A stretch of 64,000 nucleotides of DNA from Heterocephalus glaber (lineage: Eukaryota; Chordata; Mammalia; Rodentia; Bathyergidae): contig NW_004624747.1 in assembly GCF_000247695.1 (NCBI RefSeq), positions 27,269,008 through 27,333,007 on the forward strand, written 5' to 3'. Shown piece by piece: positions 1 to 11,429 of this stretch (within the stretch, counting starts at the first letter, position 1; every line of letters starts with the position of its first letter). The notes under the pieces are model-generated. The model did not search any database, was not told the DNA's origin, and worked only from the letters and a program-made list of their open reading frames with translations. The position numbers were made by a program, and so were the translations under genes.

Positions 1-69
1 AGGCCACGTGAAGGCAAAGCGCACGCCTGCTTCCACCGCACTGTCTGAAACCGTGCCTGGCACTTCCTC

Positions 70-222
70 TTTTTTCCTGGTACTGGGGATTGAGCCCATG
101 GAGAGCTGAGCCATACCCCTGGCCCTTTATTTTTTATTTGAGACAGGGTTTCGCTTAGTCACCAAGTTGTCCAGGCTGGCCTTGAACTTATGATCCTCCT
201 GCCTCAGCCTCCTAAGTACCTG
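70..222 (-). repeat. Chimeric B1+ID SINE, reverse orientation
   Basis: The reverse-complemented tRNA-like part (71-125, 'ggtactggggattgagccc') is joined through an A/T-rich linker to a reverse B1 half (from 126, 'gagacagggtttcgc' to 'cctgcctcagcctcc'). Confidence 0.75.
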
Positions 223-1254
223 TCTTAAAGGTTCCTATTTTCAGAATTAGAATCTTGAGTCTTTACAACATTCTGCACTGCATGTACAAATATGAGCTGT
301 CAAAAGATAGAAACATATCTGGGTAGTGTTTCCTGCTCTCAGAAAAAGTGTTTGTAATTCATTGCCTTGATCCCAAGGATGAAGAGTACTTTTCCCATTT
401 CGCTGAGGTCCCTTAATGAGTGCCACACAGCTGGAGTGTTTGTTCACTTTCATGCAAACAATTCCCTCAGCTGAAATCTGCAGGCCCCGCGGATTTTAAT
501 AGACAAGTCCGTCTGCATCCAGAACTTGCGTTAGAAAGGTGATCAGCGTATCACTTGGGCCCATTTTCTCAGGCCTGGCTACCTGCTCTGAACGCCTCAC
601 GCCCCTCCCTGCACACAGTGCCCACAGCACACGCTGAGTCCTCTCAGCCCCACCTGCCCCCAGCCAGAAAAGCAGAGACCTGGCACGTCAGGTATCTTCC
701 TGGCGGATCCCCTGACCTTCTGTACCCCGGAAGCAATTCAGCGCTGGCTGTGGAGCCTGGGGGATCATGGGCACCCACAGGGCAGGCAGGTTCCTCAAAG
801 TGACCTACTGCTTAGAAGCTGCTAAACCTGTCCATAAAAATGTGTGACTGTAAACTGCTTTAAACACACCAACTGTTAAGTCCTTCCCAGGCAGTTACGG
901 GTGGTGCCTTTCTCTCAGAGGGAAGCACTAACAGCCATAAGGAAAACTTTCCAGTGGCGTCTCAAACACTTTGCTCCTTTGGTCACTGGATGAGCTGCTC
1001 TAACTACCAGAATCAAATACAAAACTATCAGCCATGTAGAAAAATGGTTGCTAACAGGCATTCAACTACCCCTAAACCACCTGGAAATGACATATTTAAA
1101 AAAACAAGGCACCTGGTAGCATCAAGGTGGGTTTTTAAATACTGAAATCATTAAACTTTAAGGGTGTAAAGCTCAATGTTAACTATTTTACATAGAGAAA
1201 GCTGCTCTTAGAACTTCCTGAAAACATGAAAAATATCAAATATTAATAGGGCGC

Positions 1255-1485
1255 TTCCTCCCACCCACCTTCTTACAGAGCTTCACACATTAAATAACTC
1301 CATTTCAAAACTCCCTTTACAAGGTGTAAGTACCATCTCCACTTTACATGCAGGAGGTGCCGGGATAGTGGTGCACACCTGCAATCCCAGCACTCGGGAG
1401 AAACAAACAAACAAACCAAAAAACCATGCAGGAGAGTTAAAGTACTGAGGAGTTTACAAGTCATTTGCCCAGATTAGACTGCTGC
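1255..1485 (-). repeat. MIR, interrupted
   Basis: Reverse-oriented MIR core, with 'taagtaccatctccactttacatg' continuing after the insertion as 'gttaaagtactgaggagtttacaagtcatttgccc' (compare the usual 'tttacagatgaggaaactgag...aagtaacttgccc'). A short B1 at 1357-1424 splits it. Confidence 0.65.
1357..1424 (+). repeat. Severely truncated B1 with target-site duplication
   Basis: Only the first ~55 nt of B1 ('gtgccgggatagtggtgcac' to 'cagcactcgggag') is present, followed by an A-rich tail of CAAA units. A perfect 10-bp duplication 'catgcaggag' flanks it (1347-1356 and 1425-1434). Confidence 0.85.
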
Positions 1486-2485
1486 TGGGCCCAGCAGCGG
1501 AAGGCGCTAGACCAGATAAGGCCCCCACTCAGGAGCAAGCGCATCTGCAGGTCCTATCACTGGTCAGGAAGGGGTGGCCTGAGCAGCAACTGATAACTAA
1601 CTGCCTTCTGTGCTGTCCAAGAATCGAGAATAGAGAATCGAGCCAGGAACATCTGCTCACACATCCTGCTGCCCCGTCTTCCTCGCTGCTTCCTCTGTTA
1701 CACAAGCCTTGCTAACCTGACGAAACAGCGATGGCTGTCACACTGTGTGGGACCGAACACGGGGAGCTCCCGCTGTGCAGTGCTGGGGATTTTCCAAAGG
1801 GAAGTCCACAATGACTGATGTTGCATGCAGCCTTGGTCCTCGGTGTGCAGGGAACCTCAAAACTCCCATTAAAAGGGGGAAAGCAGCGTCACCACAACGG
1901 AACTCCCTTGGGAGGAGTCTTACGCACGATTTCCAAGGTCCCGAGGGTAAAGTGTCTTCCCCAGCCAGAGTTCCCGCAGGCCGACAGAGGGCCGGGCACT
2001 CTATAGATCCTCTCCCAACCCGGGGACATACCCAGCCTTCTAGGAGCAAGGGAGAGAGCTTAACTCCTGGCCCGCCAGGGATGCCTTAGGCCAAAGCGAC
2101 TCCAGGGCAGAGGCTGCATCTACACTGGAAAAACAAATGGTCACACCCATCAGGCAGCAGTTCTGTACTTTCCACAGGGGAAAAACATAATTACTTTGTG
2201 TCCCTAAAAAGTTTTAGCTCTTACACAGCCTGTAAAAACTCATCTAGTTTCACTGTCCCAGTCACAGGACTGTCATCTTCATGCAGTTGCAGAGGCATCA
2301 GAAATCACCCCACCTTTAATAGAATTCAGCCATTAAGAAGAAGAAAATTCTATCACCTGCAGAAATGTGGACTGAACTGTAGGTCATTCTGGAAGGTGAA
2401 GAATACCCAGCTAGAAAGAGAAGTGCTGAGTGCCCTGGCTCATAGGGAAGCAGAAAAGCTGATCTCAAACAAGCGGCAAGGAAGG

Positions 2486-2640
2486 CCTGCCAGGGTGTCC
2501 CAGGCCTATAATCCCAGCACTCGGGAGGCTGAGGCAGGAGGATCGCCAAGAGTTAGAGGCCAGCTTGGGCTACATAGTGGGTTCAGGGCCAGCCCTACTA
2601 CACAGCGACGCTGCCTCAAAAAACCAATCCCCCCCAAAAT
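2486..2640 (+). repeat. B1 SINE
   Basis: B1 body from 'cagggtgtcccaggcctataatccc' to 'cgctgcctcaaaaaa', with the rodent 'gctacatagtgggttcagggccagc' middle duplication. Confidence 0.85.
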
Positions 2641-3329
2641 AAGAAGTGAGGAGGAGAACAGGGAACCAGGGCTGGGTAGAGGGTGAGTGAGGAAGTCTTG
2701 GGGACTCGGGGTGTGGCTGGAGAGGAGGAACCTCCCATTCCCTGGGGCACTACAGGGTGCCTGGGGGTCACAGCGATTAACTGAGCTTCCCAACTCCAGA
2801 ACAGCTTCGAGGAGGATCCTGAGTGTCTCCATCCGGGTGACAGACACACTACCCACCCGACCTGGTCAGGACACACCGCACGTGTGCACTGAAGTGTCGC
2901 CCTGGGCCCCACAGATAGGTACAGCTGCTGTGTCAGTGTAGAGTGGAAATACTCCAGGGCTGGAGGGTGTGCACAAGCCCCGGGGTTACAGGCCCATCCA
3001 GGGGTGTCAGGGGACACGGATGCGCTCAGGCCTCACGGCCTGAGCACACTATTTGCTGGGGACACAGGAGCCACGGTACCTGCTGGGCCCGTGTCCACTC
3101 GCTGGGGCAGGACCCTGTGCCGGACCTGGGACACAGCAGCAGGCAGGGGACCCTCGGGGGCATGGCACAGCCTCTCCGACGGTGCTAACGGCAGAGCCGG
3201 GCAGGCCTCAGCCCTCAGCCCTGCTCCTCCCAGGAGACTGGGCCACGCCTTGTCACACAGGGGCACCGAGACCCCGGCCCACATGGGGGGCATCACGGGG
3301 TGGCATCAGGCCCCAGCCTGCAGGAGCCA

Positions 3330-3870
3330 CGCCGGTATAGGAGACCGCCCTGCCCCGGCCTCCACCTGGCTCCACCCAACCGGCTACGGGGTGCTCCCCG
3401 AAAGGCCCCTTCCCAAGAGGGCCTCCCCAGGCTCCCCAGCCCCGAGACCCGCCTGGACCGCGTTCCCATCGGCCCCGCCCGCAGCCCCGGCCTCAGGCCC
3501 CGCCCAGCACCCCCGGCCCACGGCCCGCGCCGATCCCGCTGGCGCTCACCGCCGTCAGGTCCGGCAGCCGGTCCCGCATCCCCGCCGCCGGGCGCGCCGC
3601 TCCACTCAGGCCTGCTCGGCGCCGCCTCTGGCCGGGCCGCGGCCTCTCAGGGGTCGCGCTGCCGCCTCAGCGCTCCTCGGTCGGCGCCCGGCTGCGCCCT
3701 CACTCGCGGGGGGGGGGGCGCTGCCACGGCAACCGCGCCCCTGCGCTACGCATGCGCAACAAACCCGCCTGCCCCACCCTTCCCAGAGGAGCCTCCTGCG
3801 GGGTGGGCGGGGGCCGAGCGGTGGGCGGGGTTTCTGGGGCGGGGCGGGGCCTGGCCGGGCTACAGTGTAG
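3330..3870 (-). promoter_or_regulatory. STX2: STX2 CpG-island promoter
   Basis: Dense CpG sequence surrounds and lies upstream of STX2 exon 1, with no TATA box. Visible motifs are an NRF1-type palindrome TACGCATGCGCAAC (3747-3760), an RFX X-box-like palindrome GCTGCCACGGCAAC (3720-3733), several GGGCGG GC boxes (3805, 3824 and about 3841-3846) and a G-run at about 3710-3719. The transcription start is probably between about 3600 and 3720, giving a short GC-rich 5' UTR; this is inferred from position only. Confidence 0.75.
3550..3579 (-). CDS. STX2: STX2 (syntaxin-2) coding exon 1, N-terminal 10 residues
   Basis: Read on the minus strand, an ATG at 3579 opens MRDRLPDLTA and is followed directly by a consensus donor GTGAGC at 3549. 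These ten residues are the start of mammalian syntaxin-2, and the exon break fits the syntaxin-1/2 family, where exon 1 ends after about ten residues. Syntaxin-2 (epimorphin) is a plasma-membrane t-SNARE of about 288 residues that pairs with SNAP-23/25 and VAMPs in exocytosis; the helical Habc and SNARE domains and the C-terminal anchor lie in exons beyond the left edge. The exon sits in a CpG island, and RAN follows 15 kb away in divergent orientation, the arrangement known from human 12q24.33. No second STX2 exon was found in 1-3549. The identification rests on a short peptide plus splice site, CpG context and synteny. Confidence 0.88.
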
Positions 3871-4984
3871 GCTGGTGGAGGTGCTGTTCCCCGCGATCAG
3901 CCCAGTTTTCCGTGTCAAAAGGTCCCCGTTCAGGGAAGAAGGAAGAGCTCAGCGAAGCCACCAGCTCGAGCCGGCGCGGTTTCGGGTCCCACAATGCTGA
4001 GCCCCTTTTTATTTTTCATCTCAGCGCCTCACACGGAACTGCACCCCGGACCCCTTCAGTTCTTACTGTAGACGGTCTGCCCCACCCCCCGGGACCCACA
4101 CCCCGCTCTCGGCTTCGCCAGGCGGTGGGGCGGCGCAGTCCCCACCCACCGGGATGCAGTCCACAGCAGGCACAGGACGCTGATCCCAGGCCACCCTGGA
4201 GTGGGGCCAGGCAGACCTGCCCCTCCCGCCGAATCGCGGCCAGGTTTGTTCGTAAGTTGAGTCACACTAACCTGGTGCATGTAAGTTGAACAAAAATTCT
4301 CTATTTTGATTATGGTCTAAAAATTGGATGGGAGAAAACTATATAGAACATGTCTGAGAATGAAGTTAATATGAAGGACGGAAACTTGACAGAGGATTTT
4401 TCTAAAGGGAGGGGTTGGCCCTGGACTCTCGCCTTGGAGCATCCATGGCCAGCAGTCCCTGAGGCCAACACACCCCAGGACTCCTGTGCCACAGCACATT
4501 TCCTTTTCAGATTCTTCAAAGAAGCAGCCCTGATCGACTGCTACCAGCATTAAAATAGACAAGAGTTACAGACCATGAGTTAGGCTACTTCTAAAACACT
4601 CCCAAAGGAGCAGATTTGAATCTGCATTGCTCACTGTTGTGACCAATGACTACAAGGTTTGTCGCAGGTGTAGGCACACACATATTTATAAAAGAAAATA
4701 ATGGGTGTTCAGACTTGACTATGAACTCTTCTATTTCTTGTCTGTGTAACTTCAAAGATTCACTTCTCCAAACCCAAGTTTTTCCCTCTGTGAAATGGTA
4801 GTAATAAAGCTTTCAAGTTGAAAAGCTGTGAATTTCCCATTTTAAATCCTCTTTGCTTCAAGAGACTGTGATGTGCTCAACTAATCTGTCATGCCAATCG
4901 TAGACAGCAAATACAAATTATTCAACAAATTTATAATATTTATTACTCTCAGAAATAACACAACATTTTTAAAACAGCAAAACC
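3871..4984. other. STX2 upstream intergenic, unique
   Basis: GC-rich flank grading into AT-rich unique DNA after 4300. No exon, RNA gene or clear repeat recognised. Confidence 0.5.
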
Positions 4985-5130
4985 TACCTTGTGTGCACCA
5001 TGTTGTTTCTCCTCTCTGATGCCTGTTTGCCATCCCTACCTTGGAGGCAGCCAATTATGGACTGAAACCTCTACGAACTGTGAGCTAAATAATCCCTTCC
5101 CCCTTTAATAAATAAATAAATAAAACTGCA
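4985..5130 (+). repeat. MaLR LTR 3' fragment with (AATA)n
   Basis: The stretch 'ggactgaaacctctacgaactgtgagctaaataa' is the characteristic 3' part of rodent ERVL-MaLR LTRs. It ends in an AATA simple repeat (about 5106-5125). Confidence 0.6.
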
Positions 5131-5216
5131 AAACTACATGTGATAAAATGTATTACAAACTGAAAAAATGGATTGAAAAGTTTTATCTTATCAGTAAAAG
5201 AAAAAACAAAACTATG

Positions 5217-5619
5217 TGTATTGGTCAGCTCTCTTATCACTAGGACAAAATACAACTTTAAAAAGGAGAGATTTATTTTTGACTCACAGTTTCAGAGGGT
5301 TCAGTCCATGGTCACTGGCTCTAGGCAGAAAGGGCCTGGCAGATGGACAGGTGGAGGAAAGCTGCTCAACTGTGGCAGCCAAGAAGAGAAAAAACCAGGA
5401 AATCAGAGCGATGCGCCCTCCAAAGGCACAGCCCAGGAAACCACCTCATCCAACCAGGTCACTTCCTAACAGTACATTCAGCTATGAACTCATCAATGGA
5501 TTAATCCGCTGAGTATGGCAACCCATGATCCAATCACTTTCCAAAAGCCCGGCCTCTGGACACATAAGGCTTTTGCACATGAGGCTTTAGGGGGAGCATC
5601 CTAGATCTAAACCATAACA
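5217..5619 (-). mobile_element. Solo ERVL-MaLR LTR
   Basis: On the minus strand it starts TGTTATGGTTTAGAT and contains 'ccatggactgaaccctctga', 'actgtgagtcaaaaataaat' and an end like 'gtgataagagagctgacca', the standard MaLR LTR plan of about 400 bp. No internal region is attached. No clear target duplication was found. Confidence 0.8.
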
Positions 5620-6190
5620 CTTGCCTAGGGAAACTAGACTTGGGGGAAAGAATCAGTAAAATAAAAATTATGTGTAAAAGGGCCTACTGCAAAATTGGCA
5701 GTTACTTTAAACTTGATGAAAGACTCAAATCCTAACAAACATTATATGCCCAGCAGTGTGGCCTGGGTAAATCACACTGCAAAAGAAAAGGCCACACACG
5801 TCTACCTGCACGCAGCCCGTAACTCTCCAAGGATGGAGGCTACAACGAGTGAGTGTGTGAGTGAAGAGATGACTGAATAAAATGTCGGCTGTGACGTGTA
5901 TCTGGGAAAGAACTAGCTCCCCAATCAGTTAGGGGGCTTGATCCAGACACCCACATAGCCTGAGGCTCAGCTTCTAGGTACTGAGCTCCCGGCCAGGTAG
6001 AAAGAAGTCACTTGGAAAAGAAAAGGTGCATCACTTCCAGGGAGCTACCTCATCACCCCCCAAATTTCACTCCAATTGGGTCCACTCTGGCCATTTGCCT
6101 AGCACTGACCCAATCGCTGGTCATCAAGGGCAACCACTGGGTCACATGACAACCCAGGACAGGAAGTGCCTCAAGTGAACTTCTGCAATT
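5620..6190. other. Intergenic, unique
   Basis: No gene, RNA or repeat recognised. Confidence 0.4.
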
Positions 6191-6206
6191 AAAATGAAAG
6201 GTGTGA

Positions 6207-6286
6207 GGGCTGGGGATTTAGCTCAGTGGTTCCAACGCCTGCCTCAAAAGGGCAAGGTCCTGAGTTCAATCCCCAGTACCAAAAAG
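6207..6286 (+). repeat. ID-like tRNA SINE with perfect TSD
   Basis: Pol III A box 'tagctcagtgg' and B box 'gagttcaatcc', ending 'agtacc' plus a short A tail. Flanked by a perfect 16-bp duplication 'aaaatgaaaggtgtga' (6191-6206 and 6287-6302), so a recent insertion. Confidence 0.95.
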
Positions 6287-6470
6287 AAAATGAAAGGTGT
6301 GACAAGGTACGTCCTGCATGGAAAGGAAAGTGCCAACAGCTGGAGGAGGGCAAAGGGGTCCCAGTGGCAAAAGTAACCAACCTGTGCCACCTCTGCCCCA
6401 GGGAAGGTAACGTTATGTGCAATTAATGAGACAGGCAGACATCAGGATCTTTTAAGAATACATTGTGTAG

Positions 6471-6566
6471 GGGCCAGGGATTTAGCTCAGTGGTTCCAGC
6501 GCCTGCCTCACAAGCGCAAGGTCCCAAGTTCAATGCCCGGTACCAAAAAAAAAAAAGAAAAAAAAA
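6471..6566 (+). repeat. ID-like tRNA SINE
   Basis: Full tRNA-like body ending 'ggtacc' and a long A tail. Imperfect 15-bp duplications flank it (6456-6470 and 6567-6581, 12 of 15 equal). Confidence 0.92.
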
Positions 6567-6581
6567 GATTACACTGTGTGG

Positions 6582-7794
6582 AAAATGAATCAGGGCATTA
6601 AACAACCCTAACAAGGCTTCCTCCAGAAATTGCCTTCATAATGAGAAAGTGCTGCTGTCAATCTGATTAAACACAGACAGCACAAATGCCCCCTGGATCC
6701 TGGGCAGGACGTCAAGGGTCCAGTGCCTGTGGACCTCAGCCAGAGAAACAGCACCCCACGCTTGAAAGCAATTACAGTAGTTCGAGTCTCGATCAAGGCA
6801 TCCCAAAGCAGACTCAAAGAAATTGATACACCATCCACAGGCCGCTCCTACAACCCTCTGGCCTGGCTGTCTAGTGCTCCATGCCCACACCCTCCACCCC
6901 AGCACTCTCTCTCCCTCCACAAGGCCTCTCCCTGACTTCCCCCAAGCAGGCTCCTGCTGGGGCAAGCACTTCTCTTTCAGGCTCCTTTCCTTCCCTCAGC
7001 CTCTTTCATTTGTAATCTCCAGAAAGTATTGACCCCGAGCGGGCTTCACCACTTTCTCCCAGTAATGATTCCGTATAGTGGAGTAACAGGCTCTCGCTGG
7101 AGAGTGTGGAACTGACAGCCAGCCCTTTCCTTCCCTGCCAGAGGAAGAATGAAACCGCGGGTGCCCATCGAGCTGTGCCATTGCTGTCCCTGCTCAGTAC
7201 ACACATGCGCAGCCGAGAGGTCTCGGGCAGAACAGCAGTCAGATCACAATAGTGAGTTCACAGGGCTCCTGTAAGAGATCAACCAAACCAAAAGAGAGCG
7301 GCATCCCAGGAAGGACTCTGCTTGGCCCTGGGGTGACCACCTCCATGGGAGAGGAAGACAGCAGTCATTGTGAGCTGGACCTAGATGACACTGAAAGGCA
7401 TCTTTCCTGGCAGTGAACCATCTTAGAAAAACGAAAAAGAGAGAAACAGCCCAACAAAATGCCATTTAGCATAGCCCTGGGCCCCTGAATAAAACCCACG
7501 GCCACATCCCCAAACTGTGACTCTGTTCTGCAGTACGCAAGGAGACTTTCTTGGATGATCAGCAGTTGGACCTAGCTAGCCACGCCATCAAGGGCAGAGG
7601 ACTTTCCCTAGCAGGAAGAAAAGACCCGGAAGAAGGGCTCAGAGGGATTTGGGCCCAGCAGTGCAGTCCTGGAATGCGGGGCTGCATGCAAAGCCCCAGA
7701 GAGATCGCTGGGAGCTGGGTGGGGGGCAGACGCTGAGGCCAGGGGATCTCAGTCCTGGCTTCCGCTCCTGAACAGGAGGAGCTAGGGAACCTGC
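6582..7794. other. Intergenic, unique
   Basis: No coding exon, RNA gene or confident repeat seen. Confidence 0.4.
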
Positions 7795-7852
7795 ACTGTC
7801 TAAAGCCCCTGGGCTTCCATCACTGTTATGGCAGCAATAGAAAACTAACAGT
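7795..7852 (+). repeat. MaLR LTR 3' end fragment
   Basis: 'gttatggcagcaatagaaaa' followed by 'ctaaca' resembles the terminal motif of MLT/MST-type LTRs. Confidence 0.4.
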
Positions 7853-8029
7853 CCCTACTTAACTAGGTGCTTGGCTCCTGCAGCGCCTTGCGACACAGAG
7901 CTGCAAGGGAAGAGGAGGGAAGCCCCATCTCCGCAGCCTCCCTCTCTCCCCAGTCACTGTGAACCTAAAACAGAGCAAACAGACCTCGCTCCCAGGCTTT
8001 TCCTGAAGTCTGGAATTCTCCCCCAGGGT

Positions 8030-8105
8030 GTGGGGGGCTGGGTGTGGGGTGCTCGAGGGCCTGGGTTCAAATCCCTAGCGCAGAAAAAAACCCCAAAAAA
8101 ACTAG
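8030..8105 (+). repeat. Old ID-type SINE fragment
   Basis: B-box-like 'gggttcaaatccctagc' followed by an A-rich tail. The 5' half is diverged. Confidence 0.5.
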
Positions 8106-8589
8106 TGTCTCTAGTCCTCCCCCCGGCCCTGGTCGGGTTCATCCAACCCGACTCAGCAGGCACAGTGGTTGTTTGCAGTGACCTCGATTCTAACACACGA
8201 CAGAGTGAACCGGGTTTATAGCAAGCTCAGGGCTGCGCAGCCTGTTTGCGCTCCCGGAAGTCCACGCCCACCTGAACATCCTCAGTCCGGGCAACCACGG
8301 GACTAACAGGCAGCAGCAGGGAGGGAGGAAGGAAAGGGGGAAGGGACGGAGGGAGCCTAGTACATTTGTAATGTTTAAAAGTCATGGAAACTGGAAGGCT
8401 TTCGGCCTGTCGTTAGAAGGAACGAGATCACCTTACAAAGGGCAGTGAAAAATCGGCTTCGTACAATGGATAAAACATTGAAAAGCGCCCCCTGCTGCTC
8501 CCCCGAGGAACTCGGAGACTGAGCAAGACAAGCAATACTTTCAGAAAGACGGTCAGGCCCAAGAACTCCCCACCTTGAGAGAACAGCCC

Positions 8590-8712
8590 CGCCCCCTTTT
8601 TTGAGACAGGGTTTTGCCATGTAGCCCAGGCTAGCCTCGGCAGCTGTTGTGATCCTCCTGCCTCAGCCTTCCGAGTGCTGGGGCCACAGGCGGGCTCAAC
8701 TATGCCCAGTGA
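8590..8712 (-). repeat. B1 SINE
   Basis: Reverse B1: 'gagacagggttttgcc' through 'cctcctgcctcagcc' to 'gccacaggcgggctc'. Confidence 0.85.
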
Positions 8713-9606
8713 GAACAGCGCATCTGGCAAAATTTTACTAATCAAGGGATGACCTCAGTGTGTCCAGCGCCCACAGGACAGCGGTGGCTGGGCGGCTGTG
8801 TGCTGCGTGGCCACAGCTGTTTCATCTCTCTGGATCTCGGCTCCGGGTCTCCTGCCGTCACACGAGGCGCGTCAGAAACACGGCCCAGCAGCACTGCGCA
8901 CCTCGTGTGGGTCCCTGTGCACCTTACATGCCGTGAGCAAGGCCCTCCCTTGGGGAGGCGCTGGGCAGAGTGCACAGATGTGCACGCCCACGGAAGGGCA
9001 GGCAGGGCCCCAAGGCAAACAGCAGCAGCAGGCCCAGCAGGCCGTGTGCGGGCCGCCTCTGCCCACCGCTCGGAAGTCAGACAGCCAGGAGCGGGCGGAG
9101 GGAAGGCGAGGTACCGGAGGCCAGGCCGTCCTGAGCAGGGGGCGTGGCCCACCAGCTCACCTCCGCCCCACCCTTCCCAGAGCCTGGGGCTGTGGGCGGA
9201 GCCCACCAACCTCCAGGCGAGGCCGCTGGCTGGGTGGAAGAGCTTGGAGGGGAGCGCAAGGACTCCGCCCCGCACCGGGGAGCCGAGGTGTTAGAAGCTC
9301 TGCGTGCGGAGCTGAGGAAGCCGAGGCCCAAGCTTCTCTGTCTCTAACCTGAGCCCCGTGCCTGCTCTGGTTTCCCCCAGAGCCCACAACAGCCTGCGCT
9401 CTGCCGAACGTGTGCTGCGAGAAAGGCAGGAACGGGGTAGCCTGGGCTCCGGCTCAACCGGAGGAACGGAGGCGCCTCTCGGAAGTTCAAGGGCCAAAGT
9501 GTGCGAGGAGAATGTTCAACATCTCTAGTCACGGGAGACATGCAAACTGAAACTGCACTGAGGTCCCACCTGACCATCAGAATGCCATCACCAAGAACCC
9601 AAAACC
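8713..9606. other. Intergenic, GC-rich unique
   Basis: GC-rich DNA whose long open frames on both strands reflect base composition. No gene recognised. Confidence 0.45.
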
Positions 9607-9720
9607 AAGCCGGGCGTGGTGGCTCACACCTGTAATCCCAGACTTGGGAGGCTGAGACAGGAGGATCACCAAGAGTTGGAGGCCAGCCTGAGCTACATAA
9701 TGAGACCCTATCTCAAAAAA
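9607..9720 (+). repeat. B1 SINE
   Basis: Well-preserved B1 from 'gccgggcgtggtggctcac' to 'gaccctatctcaaaaaa'. Confidence 0.93.
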
Positions 9721-9728
9721 CCAAAAGA

Positions 9729-9815
9729 GGGCCGGGGATTTAGCTCAGGGGTTCCGCCTCCTGCCTTGCAAGCGGAAGTACTCAAGTTCCATCCCGTACC
9801 AAAAAAAAAAAAAAA
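9729..9815 (+). repeat. ID-like SINE inserted in the B1 A tail
   Basis: tRNA-like body with a long A tail. A 10-bp duplication 'aaccaaaaga' (9719-9728 and 9816-9825) shows it landed in the tail of the neighbouring B1. Confidence 0.92.
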
Positions 9816-9819
9816 AACC

Positions 9820-9894
9820 AAAAGAAAGAGAGAGTGAGGGGAGGGAGGGAGGGAAGGGGGGGAGGGAGGGAGGGAAGGGGGGGAGGGAGAAGGA
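9820..9894 (+). repeat. GA/GGGA-rich purine tract
   Basis: About 75 bases of nearly pure purine with many GGG runs next to a SINE tail; probably an expanded A-tail microsatellite. Several G-runs could support quadruplex folding. Confidence 0.85.
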
Positions 9895-10555
9895 GTTTGA
9901 GCAGATAGCAATTCTTAAACTGGCATTGCCCAGCCCGAGGAGGCCTTCACCAGGGACTGGGGGCTGTGCAGGGTGTTGAGGAGGCCGACCAGCAGGTGTT
10001 GGATTGGCTGACAGGCGACACAGGACGGCCCTGATGGAGACTGGCTGGGGTTTCTGGGGTGCATCTGGGCGTCCTTTGACCCTCATGTGAGCGGGACTTG
10101 CCTTCCTCAGGCTCTGACAGCATGGTGCTCCTAATGTTCCCTGAAGCCAGACGGCAGTCGTGCCAGCTCCTCCCTGGGAACCAAATGGGGCACCGGCTCC
10201 GAGGGGTCCCGTGGCTGGGAGCAGTGGCCTGCAGGTGTCCGTGCCAATTCGCTGGCACAGTGAAGGCTCCGCCACATGGCCAAAGTGGCAGAGACGTCGA
10301 GGGGCCCGGTGACCCTGCCTGGCCACTCGAGTCCTAGAGGCCAGGGCTGTCTGGCCGTGGCCAGGGGAGGACAGCGCAGAGAGGCTGAGTGGTACGGCCC
10401 TGGGCTGGAGGGGGACTTGGAGGAAGGTCAGTGGGTGGGGTAGAAACAGGAAGAGTGAAGGAAACCGGTCTCTCCTGGAGCCGCCAGGGATCCTGCCCTG
10501 ATTTCAGTCCAGGGAGACCAGGGTTGGACGGCTGACCTCCACAGAGTGATGCTGG
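9895..10555. other. Intergenic, unique
   Basis: No feature recognised. Confidence 0.4.
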
Positions 10556-10559
10556 CTTT

Positions 10560-10705
10560 TTATTTTACTTTTATTTTTTGGTTTTGTGAGACAGGGTCTT
10601 ACTATGTAGTGCAGGGTGATCTTGAACTCACGATGACCCTCCTGCCTCAGCCTCCCAAGTACTAGGGTTACAGCCTTGTGCCACCACGCCTGGCTTTGTG
10701 TTGGC
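10560..10705 (-). repeat. B1 SINE
   Basis: Reverse B1 with T-rich head and 'gagacagggtcttac' to 'gccaccacgcctggc'. Confidence 0.88.
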
Positions 10706-10714
10706 TTTTTAAAT

Positions 10715-11075
10715 TTTTAATTTTAATATGTTTTATTAGTGCACGTTAGTACTACATACTGGTAGGGGTGGTTTTGGGAAATTGGTAATGCATTTACCAC
10801 ATCTTAATCAATTTAATCCCAATACCCCTTCTCCCTTTCCTCCCTCTCCCTCTCCCGGTCTCCAGAAGTCCACCTCCTGGCCTCCTGACATCTCTCCGTA
10901 GTTTAATTAACTGATTCATGCGTAAGTATTTTCTAGGTTTCTCATATAAGAGAACACAGAACATTTCCGAGTTTGGCTAATTTCACTTAACACAATGGTT
11001 TCTAGTTCCACCCATTTTTCTGCAAATTTCATTCTTTATGGCTGAGTAATATTCCACCATGTATATCTGTCAGGG
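10715..11075 (-). mobile_element. LINE-1 3' end fragment
   Basis: 'cacaatggtttctagttcca' and 'tatggctgagtaatattcca' are reverse-oriented L1 motifs near the ORF2 end, with pyrimidine-rich 3' UTR to their left. Truncated. Confidence 0.8.
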
Positions 11076-11429
11076 CAGGGGCTGAAGGAAGACCCAGTCA
11101 GGCAAGGTTCCCAAAAAAAAGAACACACATAGAGCAGACATCACAAGAAACCAGGAACCAAACTTTAATTTCCAGCACAGAACTTACAGTAGTTCTTTAT
11201 CAGCTTAGCTAGGACACAGGAGGACAAAACATTCTGGGCAACTTTGCATACCTATGGGGTACATGCATGGTCTTCCATGCAGATTCATTATTATAACAAA
11301 CTCCATCCAGCACCTGTGCTAAATGACAGAGTCGCGTTCTCAGGTGCCCTCAGACACCTGGCTTTGACACATCTGACAGTAGCCTCCTACAATATCCCAC
11401 ACTTTCTTTGGGCATTTAGCTGTTCATGG

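Larger units (their letters stand above)
1..3549 (-). other. STX2: STX2 intron 1 (partial, runs off left edge)
   Basis: This sequence lies downstream of STX2 exon 1 on the minus strand. No further STX2 exon was recognised. It holds a chimeric SINE (70-222), a MIR broken by a short B1 (1255-1485) and a B1 (2486-2640). The stretches 223-1254, 1486-2485 and 2641-3300 look unique, with no coding signal I can support. Confidence 0.7.

Noticed and set aside
3004..4289. Overlapping plus-strand frames of 288 and 329 codons across the STX2 CpG island
   Set aside because: They run antisense through STX2 exon 1 and promoter; open only because stop codons are rare in CpG-rich DNA.
6207..6286. tRNA gene call from A/B boxes
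   Set aside because: The body cannot form an intact cloverleaf, has an A tail and target duplications, so it is a SINE; the same holds for all ID-like copies.
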